Assembly: GCA_017448795.1 (NCBI GenBank) | Contig: JAFSKV010000053.1 | Coordinates: forward strand, 1 to 64,000 | DNA: 64,000 nt | Reading direction: 5' to 3' | Source: Synergistaceae bacterium | GTDB lineage: Bacteria > Synergistota > Synergistia > Synergistales > Aminobacteriaceae | Shown here: positions 24,222 through 33,781 of the stretch, piece by piece | Numbering within the stretch: the first letter of the stretch is position 1 | How the letters are laid out: each line of letters begins with the position of its first letter | Translations under genes and position numbers: made by a program | The notes under the pieces: model-generated | What the model saw: only the letters and a program-made list of their open reading frames with translations | The model's database searches: none | What the model was told of the DNA's origin: nothing

Positions 24222-26066
24222 CTACATTTCCGCGATCAGCCACAGGAACCCATGACCCTCAAGCGTGATTGTCCCAGCCTGAGCCGAGAACCTTGCGCCC
24301 GTCATCATGTTGGTGTACCCGAACGCCCCCAAATCCTCACTGGTTCTGAAGGTCTGAGTCTCGCTGCTGAAGTTGAAGAAAGCGAGCATCTTCTCCTTCT
24401 TCGTCTTTTCGCCGTAATACCTGCCGATTCCGAGAACCTGATTATTCCCTGTCTCAATCAGCCACGTATCAGCCTCATTCGCGAACACTGTGTGAGTATC
24501 ACGAAGCATCATCAGCCTGCGCACGGCCGTGAAGATTCTGCCCTGCGGTGTGTTCGTGTCATTGCGTTTTGCTGCGTCCTCCCAATGGAAAGCTCCCCTG
24601 TGAACATACCTGCTGTCTGCGGCCTTGTCGGGGTCGGGGCTCTGGTGGTAGCTGTAATCGTTGAGCTGGCCTATTTCGTCCCCGCTGTAGAGGACTGGTA
24701 TACCGCTCTGTGTCAGAAGGAAGGCGTGAAGCATGATGTCGAGTTTGACGGCTGAGTCCTTGTCGTCTGACTCAAGCCCGCAGAGTGATGCCGTTGTACC
24801 GCACATTCTCGCGTCGCCAAGTTCGGGAGCGTCGTTGTAGGTCTCGCCTCTTGACGGTGAACCCTTGAAGTCGCCCTTGAAGTAGTCGTTGAGGTATTTC
24901 TTGTGTGCAACCTCGTCAATCCCGAACGTCCGCAGGAACGGGTAATCGAGTCCCCAGCCTATATCGTCGTGGCAGCGTAAGTAGTTGAGGAACACGTACT
25001 GTTTCGGCAGGGCAAAGACACTTTCGAGCTGGTGCTTCATGAGGCGGGTGTCTTGTGTTGCGACCGTGTGCCAGGTGCTTGCCATTGTCGTAACGTTGTA
25101 GAGCATGTTGCATTCGGGCTTCTCGACAGTCCCGAAGTAAGGCACGACCTTTGACGGCTCCATGACGACCTCGCCGAGCAGGAGAGTTCCGGGGCAGACG
25201 ATTTCAGCGGCCATGCGCATAATCCTCACGAGAGTGTGAACCTGCGGGAGGTTGCGGCAGTTTGTGCCGAGCGTCTTCCAGATGTAGGGTACAGCGTCGA
25301 GCCTGATAATGTCGATGCCCTGATTGCACAGGTAGAGCATGTTCTCCGTCATGTCGTTGAAGACAACGGGATTGCGGTAATTCAAATCCCACTGGTAGGG
25401 GTAGAAGGTTGTCATGACGACTTTGCCGGACTCGTTGTTGTAGGTGAAGTTGCCCGGTGCTGTTGTTGGGAAGACTTCCGGGAGATTCTGCTCGAACTGC
25501 ATGGGGATTTCCCAGTTGTCGAAGAAGAAATAGCGGTCCTGAAATTCTTTCTCGCCGCGTTTTGCTCTCATGGCCCACTCGTGGTCTTCGCTTGTGTGGT
25601 TCATGACGAAGTCGAGGCATACGCTGATACCGTTTTTGTGGCATTCTCTGGACAGGTCAGCCAAATCCGCCATAGTTCCGAGATCCGGCCTGACCTTGCG
25701 GAAATCTGACACAGCATAGCCGCCGTCGCTCCTGCCTTTTGGGGTGTCGAGGAGGGGCATTAGGTGGAGGTATGTTACCCCGCATTCCTGAATGTAGTCG
25801 AGGTGAGACTTTATGCCCTGGAGAGTTTTGGCGAAGCACTCTGTGTACATCATCATGCCGAGAATGTCATTGCCAGCGTACCAATCGGGGACTTCAGCGC
25901 GCGCGTCATCGAGGTCATGCTTGAGGTAATCGGGTCTTTCCTCCCAGCATTTGCGGAGCATGGAGCAGAAGTAATCGAAGGCCTGTTTGTCCTGGCCGTA
26001 AAGCTCAAAGTATAGCCACTTGAGCTCGTCATAGTGAACAGCGAGCCTGTTGTCGAAATCACTCAT
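24222..26066 (-). CDS. Amylosucrase-like GH13 enzyme
   Basis: 614 aa, matching the length and order of GH13 subfamily 4 (amylosucrase or sucrose hydrolase). A helical N-terminus precedes the barrel: YLHLMPLLDTPKGRSDGGYAV, LDFVMNHTSEDHEWA, the nucleophile in GIDIIRLDAVPYIWK, the acid/base Glu in LLLGEVVM and the third carboxylate in CHDDIGWG. A C-terminal beta domain ends the protein. The family moves glucose from sucrose onto glucan or hydrolyses sucrose. The gene stands alone with its own terminator. Confidence 0.88.
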   Translation of the reverse strand: MSDFDNRLAVHYDELKWLYFELYGQDKQAFDYFCSMLRKCWEERPDYLKHDLDDARAEVPDWYAGNDILGMMMYTECFAKTLQGIKSHLDYIQECGVTYLHLMPLLDTPKGRSDGGYAVSDFRKVRPDLGTMADLADLSRECHKNGISVCLDFVMNHTSEDHEWAMRAKRGEKEFQDRYFFFDNWEIPMQFEQNLPEVFPTTAPGNFTYNNESGKVVMTTFYPYQWDLNYRNPVVFNDMTENMLYLCNQGIDIIRLDAVPYIWKTLGTNCRNLPQVHTLVRIMRMAAEIVCPGTLLLGEVVMEPSKVVPYFGTVEKPECNMLYNVTTMASTWHTVATQDTRLMKHQLESVFALPKQYVFLNYLRCHDDIGWGLDYPFLRTFGIDEVAHKKYLNDYFKGDFKGSPSRGETYNDAPELGDARMCGTTASLCGLESDDKDSAVKLDIMLHAFLLTQSGIPVLYSGDEIGQLNDYSYHQSPDPDKAADSRYVHRGAFHWEDAAKRNDTNTPQGRIFTAVRRLMMLRDTHTVFANEADTWLIETGNNQVLGIGRYYGEKTKKEKMLAFFNFSSETQTFRTSEDLGAFGYTNMMTGARFSAQAGTITLEGHGFLWLIAEM

Positions 26067-26155
26067 GACAAAAGCACATCCTTTGCGAAAAAATTTTTGG
26101 GATTGCGGATATTATAGCTTATGGAGGGAAATGTCGCGTGGGAAATTCGGCGGGC

Positions 26156-26192
26156 AAAAAAAATTCCCCGGCCTCATTGTGAGAACCGGGGA
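26156..26192 (-). terminator. Rho-independent terminator of the flagellar operon after flgE
   Basis: On the minus strand ccccggttctc and gaggccgggg pair, followed by aattttttt. It lies just after the flgE stop. Confidence 0.88.
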
Positions 26193-26215
26193 GATTGTGT
26201 GTGTCTTGTTTGTGT

Positions 26216-28783
26216 TTACCGTTTGAGGTTGACGACTTCCTCAAGTATCTGGTCGCTGACGGTAACAACTCTTGTGTTTGCCTGGAAGCCTCTCTGTGCG
26301 ATGATGAGGTGCGTGAACTCTTCCGTGAGGTCAACATTTGACATCTCCACGTACTGCCCCATGATTGAACCTTTGCCGTTGGAGCCCGCGCCGTCAATGT
26401 TGGCCGTTCCTGAGTTGACGGAGGCCTGAAACATTGTGTTGCCGACTTTTTCGAGACCCTGTTCGTTCGCGAATGTAGCCAGAGCCACGCGGTAGAGAGG
26501 GATGCTGACTCCGTTGCTGTACGAGCCTGTGATCATTCCGTTTGACGCGACGGAGTAGTTCTTGAGGATGCCCATCGTGTAGCCGTCCTGATAGACTGGC
26601 TTTGTTGTTGTCTCTGAGGCGAACTGTGTAACGCCGAGCAGAGCGTCCACGCCGCCGCCGAAGTTGAGAGTTACCGTGCTGTTGGGCTGGCCGTTGAGGC
26701 TGAACGGGAGGGTGATTGCGACTTCAGCATTCTCTGTGCTTCTGAGTGAGCCGTCTGCGATTGCGTTGCTGATTTTGCCTGAGCCGTCGAACTCGATTTC
26801 GCCTGAGCGTGGTTCGGGCATGACGTTTGAGATTATATCTTTTCCGCTCTCGTCCTGCTCAACGATGAAGGCTTCCCATCTCCAGCGGTTCTCGGTGATT
26901 TTCTTGTAGGTGACTTCGAGAGTGTGGGTGTTGCCGTCGTCGTCGTAGATTGTGGCCTTTGTCGCGTGGTAACCGCCCTGTGCTGTTGCGCCGAGCGTTG
27001 TCCATGAGCCGAGCTGATCTGTTGGGGCGGGGCTGTCAAGAGTCTGTGCGACCATGAAATTGAGCGCGTCAGACTTTGTGCTTGCGGCACTGGCTGTAGC
27101 TGCCGTAATCTGGAAGTTAGGCCCGACTCCGTCCTCGCTCAGTATGCGGAAGCCGAGAGGAACATTGTCGTTGCTGGTCTCGTTCCAGTCCACGCGGTCA
27201 AATGAGCCGTCTGCGTTGAAGAACACGTTGGCTTCCAGCTTGTGCATTGACTTGGGGATTCCTGTAACAGTTCCGTTGCGTATCTGGTCTTCTGTAGCTC
27301 CGGCCGCGTTGAGAGCCGCAAGCTGTGAGTTGCTGTAGCCGCTGTACCAGAGAACCATCTTTGATACTGTCTTGCCCAAGTCTGAAGGGGCGGAGGCTGT
27401 CATGTTGCTTTCCTCGAACTCGGCTATGAAGCTGAACTCCTGCTGTACTCTGGCTTCCCCGCCTGTTGCGCTGGTAAGTGCGATTGTGGGAGCTCCTGAA
27501 AGCGTGAAGTTAGCGTAGTCCATTTTTCCCTTCACGTCATAGTTGAAGACTGTGTTCTCAATCTTAAGATGCGTCGCCGCGCTGGTCGTGTCCTCAAGGT
27601 CTGCGCGGAGTCCGTTCATGCTTGTTGCTACTTCTTCGTTGTTCGCGTCAGCAAGTGTTATCGTGCGGATCTGTACTGTGCCTGTGTCCTCGCTGTAGCT
27701 TGCCGTGAAGTACTTGGGAGGAGTCTGGCCGGGGAATCTGTATACTGGCTTGTAGTATGAATTTATCGTGTCCTGCGTGGGAGTCGTCGCGCCTGTGTTT
27801 TTGTTGATTGTAACCTGAAGGTCTGTCCCGTTCATAGTTACAAGGTTGTTGTTCTCATCAAGCCATCCCACAAGGTTCACATTATCGCTTGTTGTTGACT
27901 CATTCGTTGCCTGTGTGCTGGTGTACGTTCCTGCATCAGCGTCATATGCTATTGACGGGAGGCTGAGTACAGGTTTGCCACTTGTGCTGTCGATGCTGGT
28001 CATGTCAAACATCAGGGCTGTAGTTTCTCCGCCGCTTGCCAGTGAGAATGTCAGGTAGTTCACGCCTGTACCCGCAAGGTTGGGGGCAAGTGCTCCCTCA
28101 ATTCCGACAGTCGAGAAGCTCATATCGTACTCAACGCCGTTCATCGGGACTTTCGCCTGCCCAGCGTTCAGCCCTTCCGCGCCTGCAACAGCGTTGAACG
28201 GAAGATCCGCGAACCCGTAAGCCAAGAAGTTGCCGCTCCTGCTGTCAAGGTTGCACTGATAATCCACGCGGGTTGTTGCTTTGGCCTCCATCTTCTGGCC
28301 GAGCGGGATGTTTATCGTCGACAGTTCCGCCGCCTGCTGGAAGCCCTCAAGCGCAGTCTCCTCCATCTTGTAGCCCTGGAGCTTGTAGCCTGAGCCTGAC
28401 TGAACAAGGTCTGAATTCCCGTCAAGTGTGCAAGCCCCCGAACGGCTGAACATCTGGTTTGTCCCGTCAGTGTACACGAAGAAGCCGCGATCCTGAATCA
28501 TCATGTCTGACGCGTTGCCAGTGTAGGAGCTTGAACCCTGAGTGTGAATCGTCTCGATTGCCGCAACACTCACACCGAGTCCAACCTGTGCGGGGTTGAT
28601 GCCGCCCTTGTTGCCGTCCGCGCTTGATGCGTACTTGCTGGCCTGATACATCAAGTCGGCGAAAAGCGTCGTGTCCTTCTTGAAGCCTGTAGTGTTTGCG
28701 TTGGATATGTTGTTGCCCGTTACGTCGAGCATGGTCTGGTGAGCGCGAACACCCGTTACCGCTGTCATCAATGACCGTAACAT
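26216..28783 (-). CDS. flgE: Flagellar hook protein, enlarged
   Basis: 855 aa; typical FlgE is about 400-550 aa. The N-terminal rod/hook signature GNNISNANTTGFKKD lies at about 27-41, followed by the FlgE-type QGSSSYTGNASDMMIQDRGFFVY. The C-terminal helix is the standard IIAQRGFQANTRVVTVSDQILEEVV. The middle is extended and rich in Thr, Ser and Asp, so the hook is probably thicker or more decorated than in model species. No residue pair for Lys-Dha cross-linking was checked. It is the last gene of the operon. Confidence 0.92.
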   Translation of the reverse strand: MLRSLMTAVTGVRAHQTMLDVTGNNISNANTTGFKKDTTLFADLMYQASKYASSADGNKGGINPAQVGLGVSVAAIETIHTQGSSSYTGNASDMMIQDRGFFVYTDGTNQMFSRSGACTLDGNSDLVQSGSGYKLQGYKMEETALEGFQQAAELSTINIPLGQKMEAKATTRVDYQCNLDSRSGNFLAYGFADLPFNAVAGAEGLNAGQAKVPMNGVEYDMSFSTVGIEGALAPNLAGTGVNYLTFSLASGGETTALMFDMTSIDSTSGKPVLSLPSIAYDADAGTYTSTQATNESTTSDNVNLVGWLDENNNLVTMNGTDLQVTINKNTGATTPTQDTINSYYKPVYRFPGQTPPKYFTASYSEDTGTVQIRTITLADANNEEVATSMNGLRADLEDTTSAATHLKIENTVFNYDVKGKMDYANFTLSGAPTIALTSATGGEARVQQEFSFIAEFEESNMTASAPSDLGKTVSKMVLWYSGYSNSQLAALNAAGATEDQIRNGTVTGIPKSMHKLEANVFFNADGSFDRVDWNETSNDNVPLGFRILSEDGVGPNFQITAATASAASTKSDALNFMVAQTLDSPAPTDQLGSWTTLGATAQGGYHATKATIYDDDGNTHTLEVTYKKITENRWRWEAFIVEQDESGKDIISNVMPEPRSGEIEFDGSGKISNAIADGSLRSTENAEVAITLPFSLNGQPNSTVTLNFGGGVDALLGVTQFASETTTKPVYQDGYTMGILKNYSVASNGMITGSYSNGVSIPLYRVALATFANEQGLEKVGNTMFQASVNSGTANIDGAGSNGKGSIMGQYVEMSNVDLTEEFTHLIIAQRGFQANTRVVTVSDQILEEVVNLKR

Positions 28784-28872
28784 CTATATTCCTCCTGTCA
28801 TATATTCTCTGTATTTCCCTGTAATGGCCGGGCGTCCTTCCTGCCGTGTCTCGTCCGTGAGAGCAATTTATT

Positions 28873-29331
28873 CTAGCCTATTACTGATACGCCTTCAACC
28901 TTCTCAAGCGGCACTTCACCTTCGGTGGTGTCAAGTATAGTGCCTTCTTTCGGGTCAAACCAGACATGATTCACGACTGCTACCTTCTGCACGGCTTCTT
29001 CTCCGTCGCCGCTGGTGAATGCTATTGCCTTGCCAATGTACTGGACGGCGTTGAACTTGTTGGCCTCCGACATGCTGGTCAGGGTGTTGTTCATGTTCTG
29101 CATCTGCTCAAGGCTGGAGAATGTCGCCATCTGCGAGATAAATTCCCTGTCCTCCATAGGATTCAGCGGGTCTTGGTTTGACAGTTCCGCCACAAGCAAC
29201 TTGAGGAACGCATCTTTTCCCAGCGTGTCATTTGTGGCTGTCGTTACAGATGATGAACTGCTTGTGCTTGTCGTCTGTGTCGTGCTGATGTTCGCGAGAT
29301 TGCTGTAGTTGGTTACGTCTGTTACCGGCAT
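28873..29331 (-). CDS. flgD: Flagellar hook capping protein
   Basis: 152 aa, at the short end for FlgD, the temporary cap that guides hook assembly. The conserved N-terminal half is present: LGKDAFLKLLVAELSNQDPLNPMEDREFISQMATFSSLEQMQN at about 37-80. The C-terminal Ig-like and Tudor-like domains of longer FlgD proteins are mostly missing; a short beta region with PLEKVEGVSVIG ends the protein. It lies 15 nt after fliK and 89 nt before flgE. Confidence 0.9.
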   Translation of the reverse strand: MPVTDVTNYSNLANISTTQTTSTSSSSSVTTATNDTLGKDAFLKLLVAELSNQDPLNPMEDREFISQMATFSSLEQMQNMNNTLTSMSEANKFNAVQYIGKAIAFTSGDGEEAVQKVAVVNHVWFDPKEGTILDTTEGEVPLEKVEGVSVIG

Positions 29332-29346
29332 TGTGTCATCTCTCCT

Positions 29347-32300
29347 TTATGCTACCCAGTATAGCAGGCCTTCTTCAAGGTCAATCCTGAAATTCTCCGT
29401 GTCATCGTCATCATCTGAGGCTGTGTAGCTGTATTGATTCCTCTGGTTCTGACTGCCTGAGTCCTGACCCTGCCCTGTGCTGTCCTGCTGAACGTCAACC
29501 GTGAACTCTGACACATGAACTCCCTGCTGTAACAAGTTATCCCTGAGCTGTGTTGCTTGATCCTGCACTATTTGTCGGATTTGCTCACTTGCTACTTTAA
29601 CAGTCGCTTCAACGCCTGAGCCTGACGAGGTGAGCTCGATGGAAATTCTGCCGAGCGCGGGAGGGTCAACAACGATATTGGCCTTCCTGACTCCGTCTGC
29701 GCGGATGAAACGGACTGTGTTGACGATGCCATTGCGGAGGGTATGCGACTGGGACTGAGTGCCTGAAGCCTCGTATGTGCCTGTCCTGAGAGTGAGGGGC
29801 TGTGTGCTGACGCGTGAAGAAGTGCGTTTTGCCCTCATTGCTCCGTCAAAGAAAGACTGAAAATCGCTCAGGGCATCAATCCTGCGAGTGTCATTGCGGG
29901 GTTCATTGCGTGTGTCAGCTCTTGCGGCTGTGCGCTGGACTCTTGCGGGTGAAGGCTGGACTCTTCCGGGTGAAATTTCGCCGTCATCCTGTGCTGGATT
30001 GTCGGTTTTCTGCGAGGTCTGGGGGGAAATTGTATCTTCTCTGCCCTCATGGCCGCCTTCATGGCCGCCTTCATGGCCGGACTGAAGCGTAACACTTCGC
30101 GGGGTAAACGACGGTGTTATCTCTGTGTCATCAGGCGCGGCTTCTCCCGAAATTTCCGGCGCGTCTTCCCGTGTAACGGTCTGGGATTTCCGGGACACAA
30201 AGGGGCGTGATTGCGTCAGAGTTTCAGGGCTTGAAGCTGTCTGTGTGTCTTGGATTTCCTGTGTATCTTCCGGCGTAACGGTCTGAGATTTCCGGGACAC
30301 AAAGGGGCGTGATTGCGTCAGAGTTTCAGGGCTTGAAGCTGTCTGTGTGTCTTGGATTTCCTGTGTGGTTTCCGGCGAAATTCCAGGTGTTATAGGCGCG
30401 CTCCCCTGTGAAGGCTGTACCTGCACCGCCGAGGCCATGACAGTATAAGCGTCCGTTACAGTGTAGGCAGTCCCGATTTCATCCGGCAGATCTTCAGGGG
30501 CATCGTTCTTGATGATAGGGGCTTCCGGGATTTCTGGCTCCTCATTTTCCGGGAGAATATACGCGGTCTTTGCTGGCTGGATTTGCTGAGGGATGAAATT
30601 TTCGGGCGGCATATCAGCGTCAGGAGCAACGGCAGGGATTTCAGGCGCGGGATTAATGTTCCCTGTGTCCTGTGAGGCCTGCGGTTCATATTCGGCGGCT
30701 ATAGGTTCGCGGCTTACTGGCGGCGTTCCTGAAGGCTTGCGTGTAGCTTGCGGCTTGGGAATAGGATTGCCTGCCCCGTGTGTCAAACTAGAATCACCAG
30801 AAGGCGCGGCTGTCTCCTCATGCTCTGCGATTTCAGGAGGCTCATTCCCGGCTGGGGGTAATGTCTCAGGAACTGGCGCGGGAATTTCCGGGTCAGCGGG
30901 AGTCTCAGGGACTGGCGCGGGAATTTCCGGGTCATCATGCGCAACTTCAGCAGGCAGAGTCTCAGTCTCAACCTTGGTGCTGTCAGGTGCAGGCGGAATG
31001 TCAGAAGCTGGCTGTGTATTTTCCGGCTCATGTTCCGGCTGAAATTCAGCGGGGGCTTCCTCATGCAATACGGGGGCTGCCGTTGATTCTTGGGATTCTG
31101 TTTGCGGAACATCGGGCATTATCCCGGAAAATATCCCGTTCCTTCTGGCGGGCTGAGGCTGAATACCGGCTGATCTGTCAGGACTGGCATCTTGAGCCGC
31201 AGGGGGTAAAGGCTCGCTTTGTTCTTGTGCTGATTGTACTTTCGCTGTCCGTGAAATTTCGGGTTTTACCGGGTCAGCGTCCGGCATCTCAGGGACAAAG
31301 GCTGGTTCATCACTGTGCAGCTGGATTGTGCGCTGTGTTTCCGGCATTACTGCTTCAGGGACTTCCGGCTTGTCTTGGGATACATGCTCATATTCCGGCG
31401 GCAAATCAGGCTGTCTAGGCTCTTGTGATTTTGCCTCATCACCGGGCTGTTTGCTTTGCGGCGGCTCAAAACCTTGGGGATTTATATTCTCACTCTCTGT
31501 GTAATGAGACTCAGGCAGCTCTTGAGGCTCAAGCGTTGAAGGCATTGTGTCAGGCGGCTCAAATGAAGGCTCGGAAGTCTTGGGTAAGTCTGCTTTTTGC
31601 GGCTCAGGCTTCACCGGGACAGTAAGGGAGTCTTCCTGCCCGCCCTTTTCATCAGTAACAGGAAGCCCTTTTGCCTCCTGCATGGTAACTGCCTGCTTCT
31701 GTTTCACGCCGACATGCTCAAGGCTGGGGGAATGTTCCTCCTGCAATGTCTCAGTTTTGGGCTGATACACGGCAGGCTGTTCTGGTACTGGCTGTTCAGT
31801 CTCTGGCTGTTGCGGCTCTGTCTGTTGCGGCTCTGGCTGATTACATTCCGGGCCATCACTGACAGTTTCAGCAGTCCCGGAAAGAACCGCCCCGTCTTCG
31901 AGCGTTCCTGCTTCCGTAAAATCTTCAGCCGCAGCTACAATCCCGCTGTCAAAATCATCATTATGCGCGGTATTCTCCGGCTGTCTCACTTTGAACTCAC
32001 TGCTTCGTCTCAAGCCTGAAAAGAGACTCTTCCACGCGTCAAATTTCCCGCCCGAAGGCTGACCTGTCATATCCTGCTGAACGTCGGGACTGACGGCAGG
32101 TTCAAGCGTATTTTTCCCCGCAAGAAGCCCGATTACCGACTCAGAGACTCCGCGCCCCGCCCTGAAAGTCAGAGGCTGTGAAGAAACCTTAACCCGACTC
32201 TGCGTCTCAGTCAAAGGCTGTGAGCTTTCAGGCTGTGTGTTTTCCGCCTGAACGTCCGGGATGATGCGCTGAGGCTGTGTGCTTACTGTCTGAGCGTCCG

Positions 32301-32478
32301 GGATGATAGGCAGGGGCTGTGTGCTTTCAGTGTCAACGGGTTCTGTGTATCCGGCTATAAGAGCGTCAAAAATTCCCGGCATTGTCCCGGAGTTTTCCTG
32401 CGCGGCTGAAGTCTGCAGCGGCATCTGTTGCTGTGTGTTCACATGAGTATGGAGAAATGAGAATAGTTCAGGCAGCAT
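29347..32478 (-). CDS. fliK: Flagellar hook-length control protein, enlarged
   Basis: 1043 aa; most FliK are about 350-600 aa. Only the last 130 residues resemble the family: RKANIVVDPPALGRISIEL, LRDNLLQQGVHVSEFTVDV, then an acidic end. The 900-residue front is low-complexity, rich in Pro, Glu, Gln and Thr. It includes two identical or nearly identical 34-residue units (nt 30173-30376) and three GHEG units. FliK measures hook length by extended length, so this long ruler is consistent with the long hook subunit and perhaps a long hook. The disordered front should be poorly conserved. Confidence 0.85.
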   Translation of the reverse strand: MLPELFSFLHTHVNTQQQMPLQTSAAQENSGTMPGIFDALIAGYTEPVDTESTQPLPIIPDAQTVSTQPQRIIPDVQAENTQPESSQPLTETQSRVKVSSQPLTFRAGRGVSESVIGLLAGKNTLEPAVSPDVQQDMTGQPSGGKFDAWKSLFSGLRRSSEFKVRQPENTAHNDDFDSGIVAAAEDFTEAGTLEDGAVLSGTAETVSDGPECNQPEPQQTEPQQPETEQPVPEQPAVYQPKTETLQEEHSPSLEHVGVKQKQAVTMQEAKGLPVTDEKGGQEDSLTVPVKPEPQKADLPKTSEPSFEPPDTMPSTLEPQELPESHYTESENINPQGFEPPQSKQPGDEAKSQEPRQPDLPPEYEHVSQDKPEVPEAVMPETQRTIQLHSDEPAFVPEMPDADPVKPEISRTAKVQSAQEQSEPLPPAAQDASPDRSAGIQPQPARRNGIFSGIMPDVPQTESQESTAAPVLHEEAPAEFQPEHEPENTQPASDIPPAPDSTKVETETLPAEVAHDDPEIPAPVPETPADPEIPAPVPETLPPAGNEPPEIAEHEETAAPSGDSSLTHGAGNPIPKPQATRKPSGTPPVSREPIAAEYEPQASQDTGNINPAPEIPAVAPDADMPPENFIPQQIQPAKTAYILPENEEPEIPEAPIIKNDAPEDLPDEIGTAYTVTDAYTVMASAVQVQPSQGSAPITPGISPETTQEIQDTQTASSPETLTQSRPFVSRKSQTVTPEDTQEIQDTQTASSPETLTQSRPFVSRKSQTVTREDAPEISGEAAPDDTEITPSFTPRSVTLQSGHEGGHEGGHEGREDTISPQTSQKTDNPAQDDGEISPGRVQPSPARVQRTAARADTRNEPRNDTRRIDALSDFQSFFDGAMRAKRTSSRVSTQPLTLRTGTYEASGTQSQSHTLRNGIVNTVRFIRADGVRKANIVVDPPALGRISIELTSSGSGVEATVKVASEQIRQIVQDQATQLRDNLLQQGVHVSEFTVDVQQDSTGQGQDSGSQNQRNQYSYTASDDDDDTENFRIDLEEGLLYWVA
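30173..30376. repeat. Two tandem 102-bp units in fliK
   Basis: The block starting gtaacggtctg at 30173 recurs at 30275 with only a few base changes. Each unit codes for 34 residues in frame, so copy-number change would alter ruler length without frameshift. Confidence 0.85.
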
Positions 32479-32502
32479 GATTCCGGCCCTCCTGTTCGTG
32501 TT

Positions 32503-33207
32503 TTATCTGGTCTGCGGATGCGCCATCAGTTCGGTTATCCTTGCTGCTTTTGTCGGCTTGATTTTGCCCATAATTGAGGCTCTTGCATCATTGGGCAGCC
32601 TCATGAGAAGCTCGACGGCCATAGAATCCCGGAGCTGTTCGACAACTGCCGCGGCGTTTCTTGCTGACATGTCCTGATAGGTCCGTGCTACCTGATTCAT
32701 GAGTTCCTGCTCTTGTTCCGTAGGGCCGCTGCTGCTCTGGGCTTCTGTCTGGCTGGTCTCCTGAGCGCGTAACCGCCTCTGCCTTCTCGACACATCACGG
32801 GACAATTCGACAAGCTCAAGCTCCCTGCGTTCGTAGACTTCCATTCTCGCCACGTCCCGGCTTTCAAGCGAACGTTCCAGAGCATCAAGCCTTCTCTGCC
32901 ACTGCTCAAGCTCGACGGCTCTTCTTTCCTCGACAGTGAGGGCGTAAAATTCCGGGACTTGGAAGAACTCCGCAAGTCTCGGCCCGAAATATGGTATTCT
33001 CGGTATGGTCTCCCAGAAAATCGGCCGGCCGTCCCAAATTCCGCTCAGGTGCATTCCAACAGCCGTGCCAAGTCCCAGCAGCAAAAGCCACAGGAAAAAC
33101 GTGAATTTCCCCATGCCTTTCTTCTTCTTTTTTTTGCGGACGACTGGGGCTGGTGCTGGTTCTGCCTGCGTCTGGGGTGCCGCTCTTGCCGGACGTTCAT
33201 CTGCCAT
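32503..33207 (-). CDS. MotE-like (MgtE N-domain) flagellar protein
   Basis: 234 aa. Residues 28-50 form one membrane segment after a Lys-rich cytosolic start (VRKKKKKKGMGKF), then a periplasmic coiled coil rich in Glu and Arg (about 95-150). The C-terminal 70 residues (LMNQVARTYQDMSARNAAAVV, MRLPNDARASIMGKIKPTKAARITELM) resemble the MgtE intracellular N domain used by MotE, the stator chaperone. MotE-like genes lie between fliJ and fliK in several flagellar operons, which matches this position. The role is inferred from that context. Confidence 0.72.
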   Translation of the reverse strand: MADERPARAAPQTQAEPAPAPVVRKKKKKKGMGKFTFFLWLLLLGLGTAVGMHLSGIWDGRPIFWETIPRIPYFGPRLAEFFQVPEFYALTVEERRAVELEQWQRRLDALERSLESRDVARMEVYERRELELVELSRDVSRRQRRLRAQETSQTEAQSSSGPTEQEQELMNQVARTYQDMSARNAAAVVEQLRDSMAVELLMRLPNDARASIMGKIKPTKAARITELMAHPQTR

Positions 33208-33208
33208 G

Positions 33209-33778
33209 TTAGCCTGCCTCCCTTAACCTGCGGTATATTGACATGATATTTCTCACGTAACGCCTTGATACTTCCGGGATATTTCCCGAGTCGACCCTCG
33301 CAGGCCCTGCGTTGTACGCGGCTAATGCCTTCTCTACATCCCCTCTGTATTTGTCGGTCAGGTCTGAGATGTAGCGCGTTCCTCCGTCAATGTTCTGCGC
33401 CGGGTCAAAAGGATCTTCAACGCCCAGCATCGCGGCAGTACGGGGCATAAGCTGCATCAGCCCCTGAGCTCCCTTGTCTGAGACCGCGTCAGTTGTCCAG
33501 CCCGACTCAACCTGTATCATCGCCCGGATCAATTCCTGGTCAACGTTGTATTTCTCGGCGCATTCTGTGATTACGTCCTTGAGCTCGTCATAGCTGGTTT
33601 TGCCTGAGGCTGGACTTCTGCTGTGAGAGTCCCTTCTTATCCTGCTAACGTCATTGAGTACGTCAACAAATCTGCTGTTCGTGGGGGGGGTCTGCTGGTA
33701 AGTGCTGGGGACAAGACGGCGGTTAATCTCGTCTATTCTGGTTAAGACTCGCGTTATGTTTGTCATGTTGGGTCCCAT
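33209..33778 (-). CDS. Flagellar-operon lytic transglycosylase (SLT domain)
   Basis: 189 aa. The C-terminal 130 residues form a Slt-type lysozyme-like domain: catalytic glutamate in IQVESGW, then GAQGLMQLMPRTAAMLGV and the closing AYNAGPARVDSG. No signal peptide is seen, so export is probably by the flagellar secretion path or peptidoglycan reached by another route. The N-terminus holds a C8 run (coding strand, nt 33682-33691) in the codons for TPPTN; a slip there would destroy the enzyme. Its place between fliJ and the motE-like gene suggests it opens the cell wall for the rod, but this is inference. Confidence 0.85.
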   Translation of the reverse strand: MGPNMTNITRVLTRIDEINRRLVPSTYQQTPPTNSRFVDVLNDVSRIRRDSHSRSPASGKTSYDELKDVITECAEKYNVDQELIRAMIQVESGWTTDAVSDKGAQGLMQLMPRTAAMLGVEDPFDPAQNIDGGTRYISDLTDKYRGDVEKALAAYNAGPARVDSGNIPEVSRRYVRNIMSIYRRLREAG

Positions 33779-33781
33779 GTG

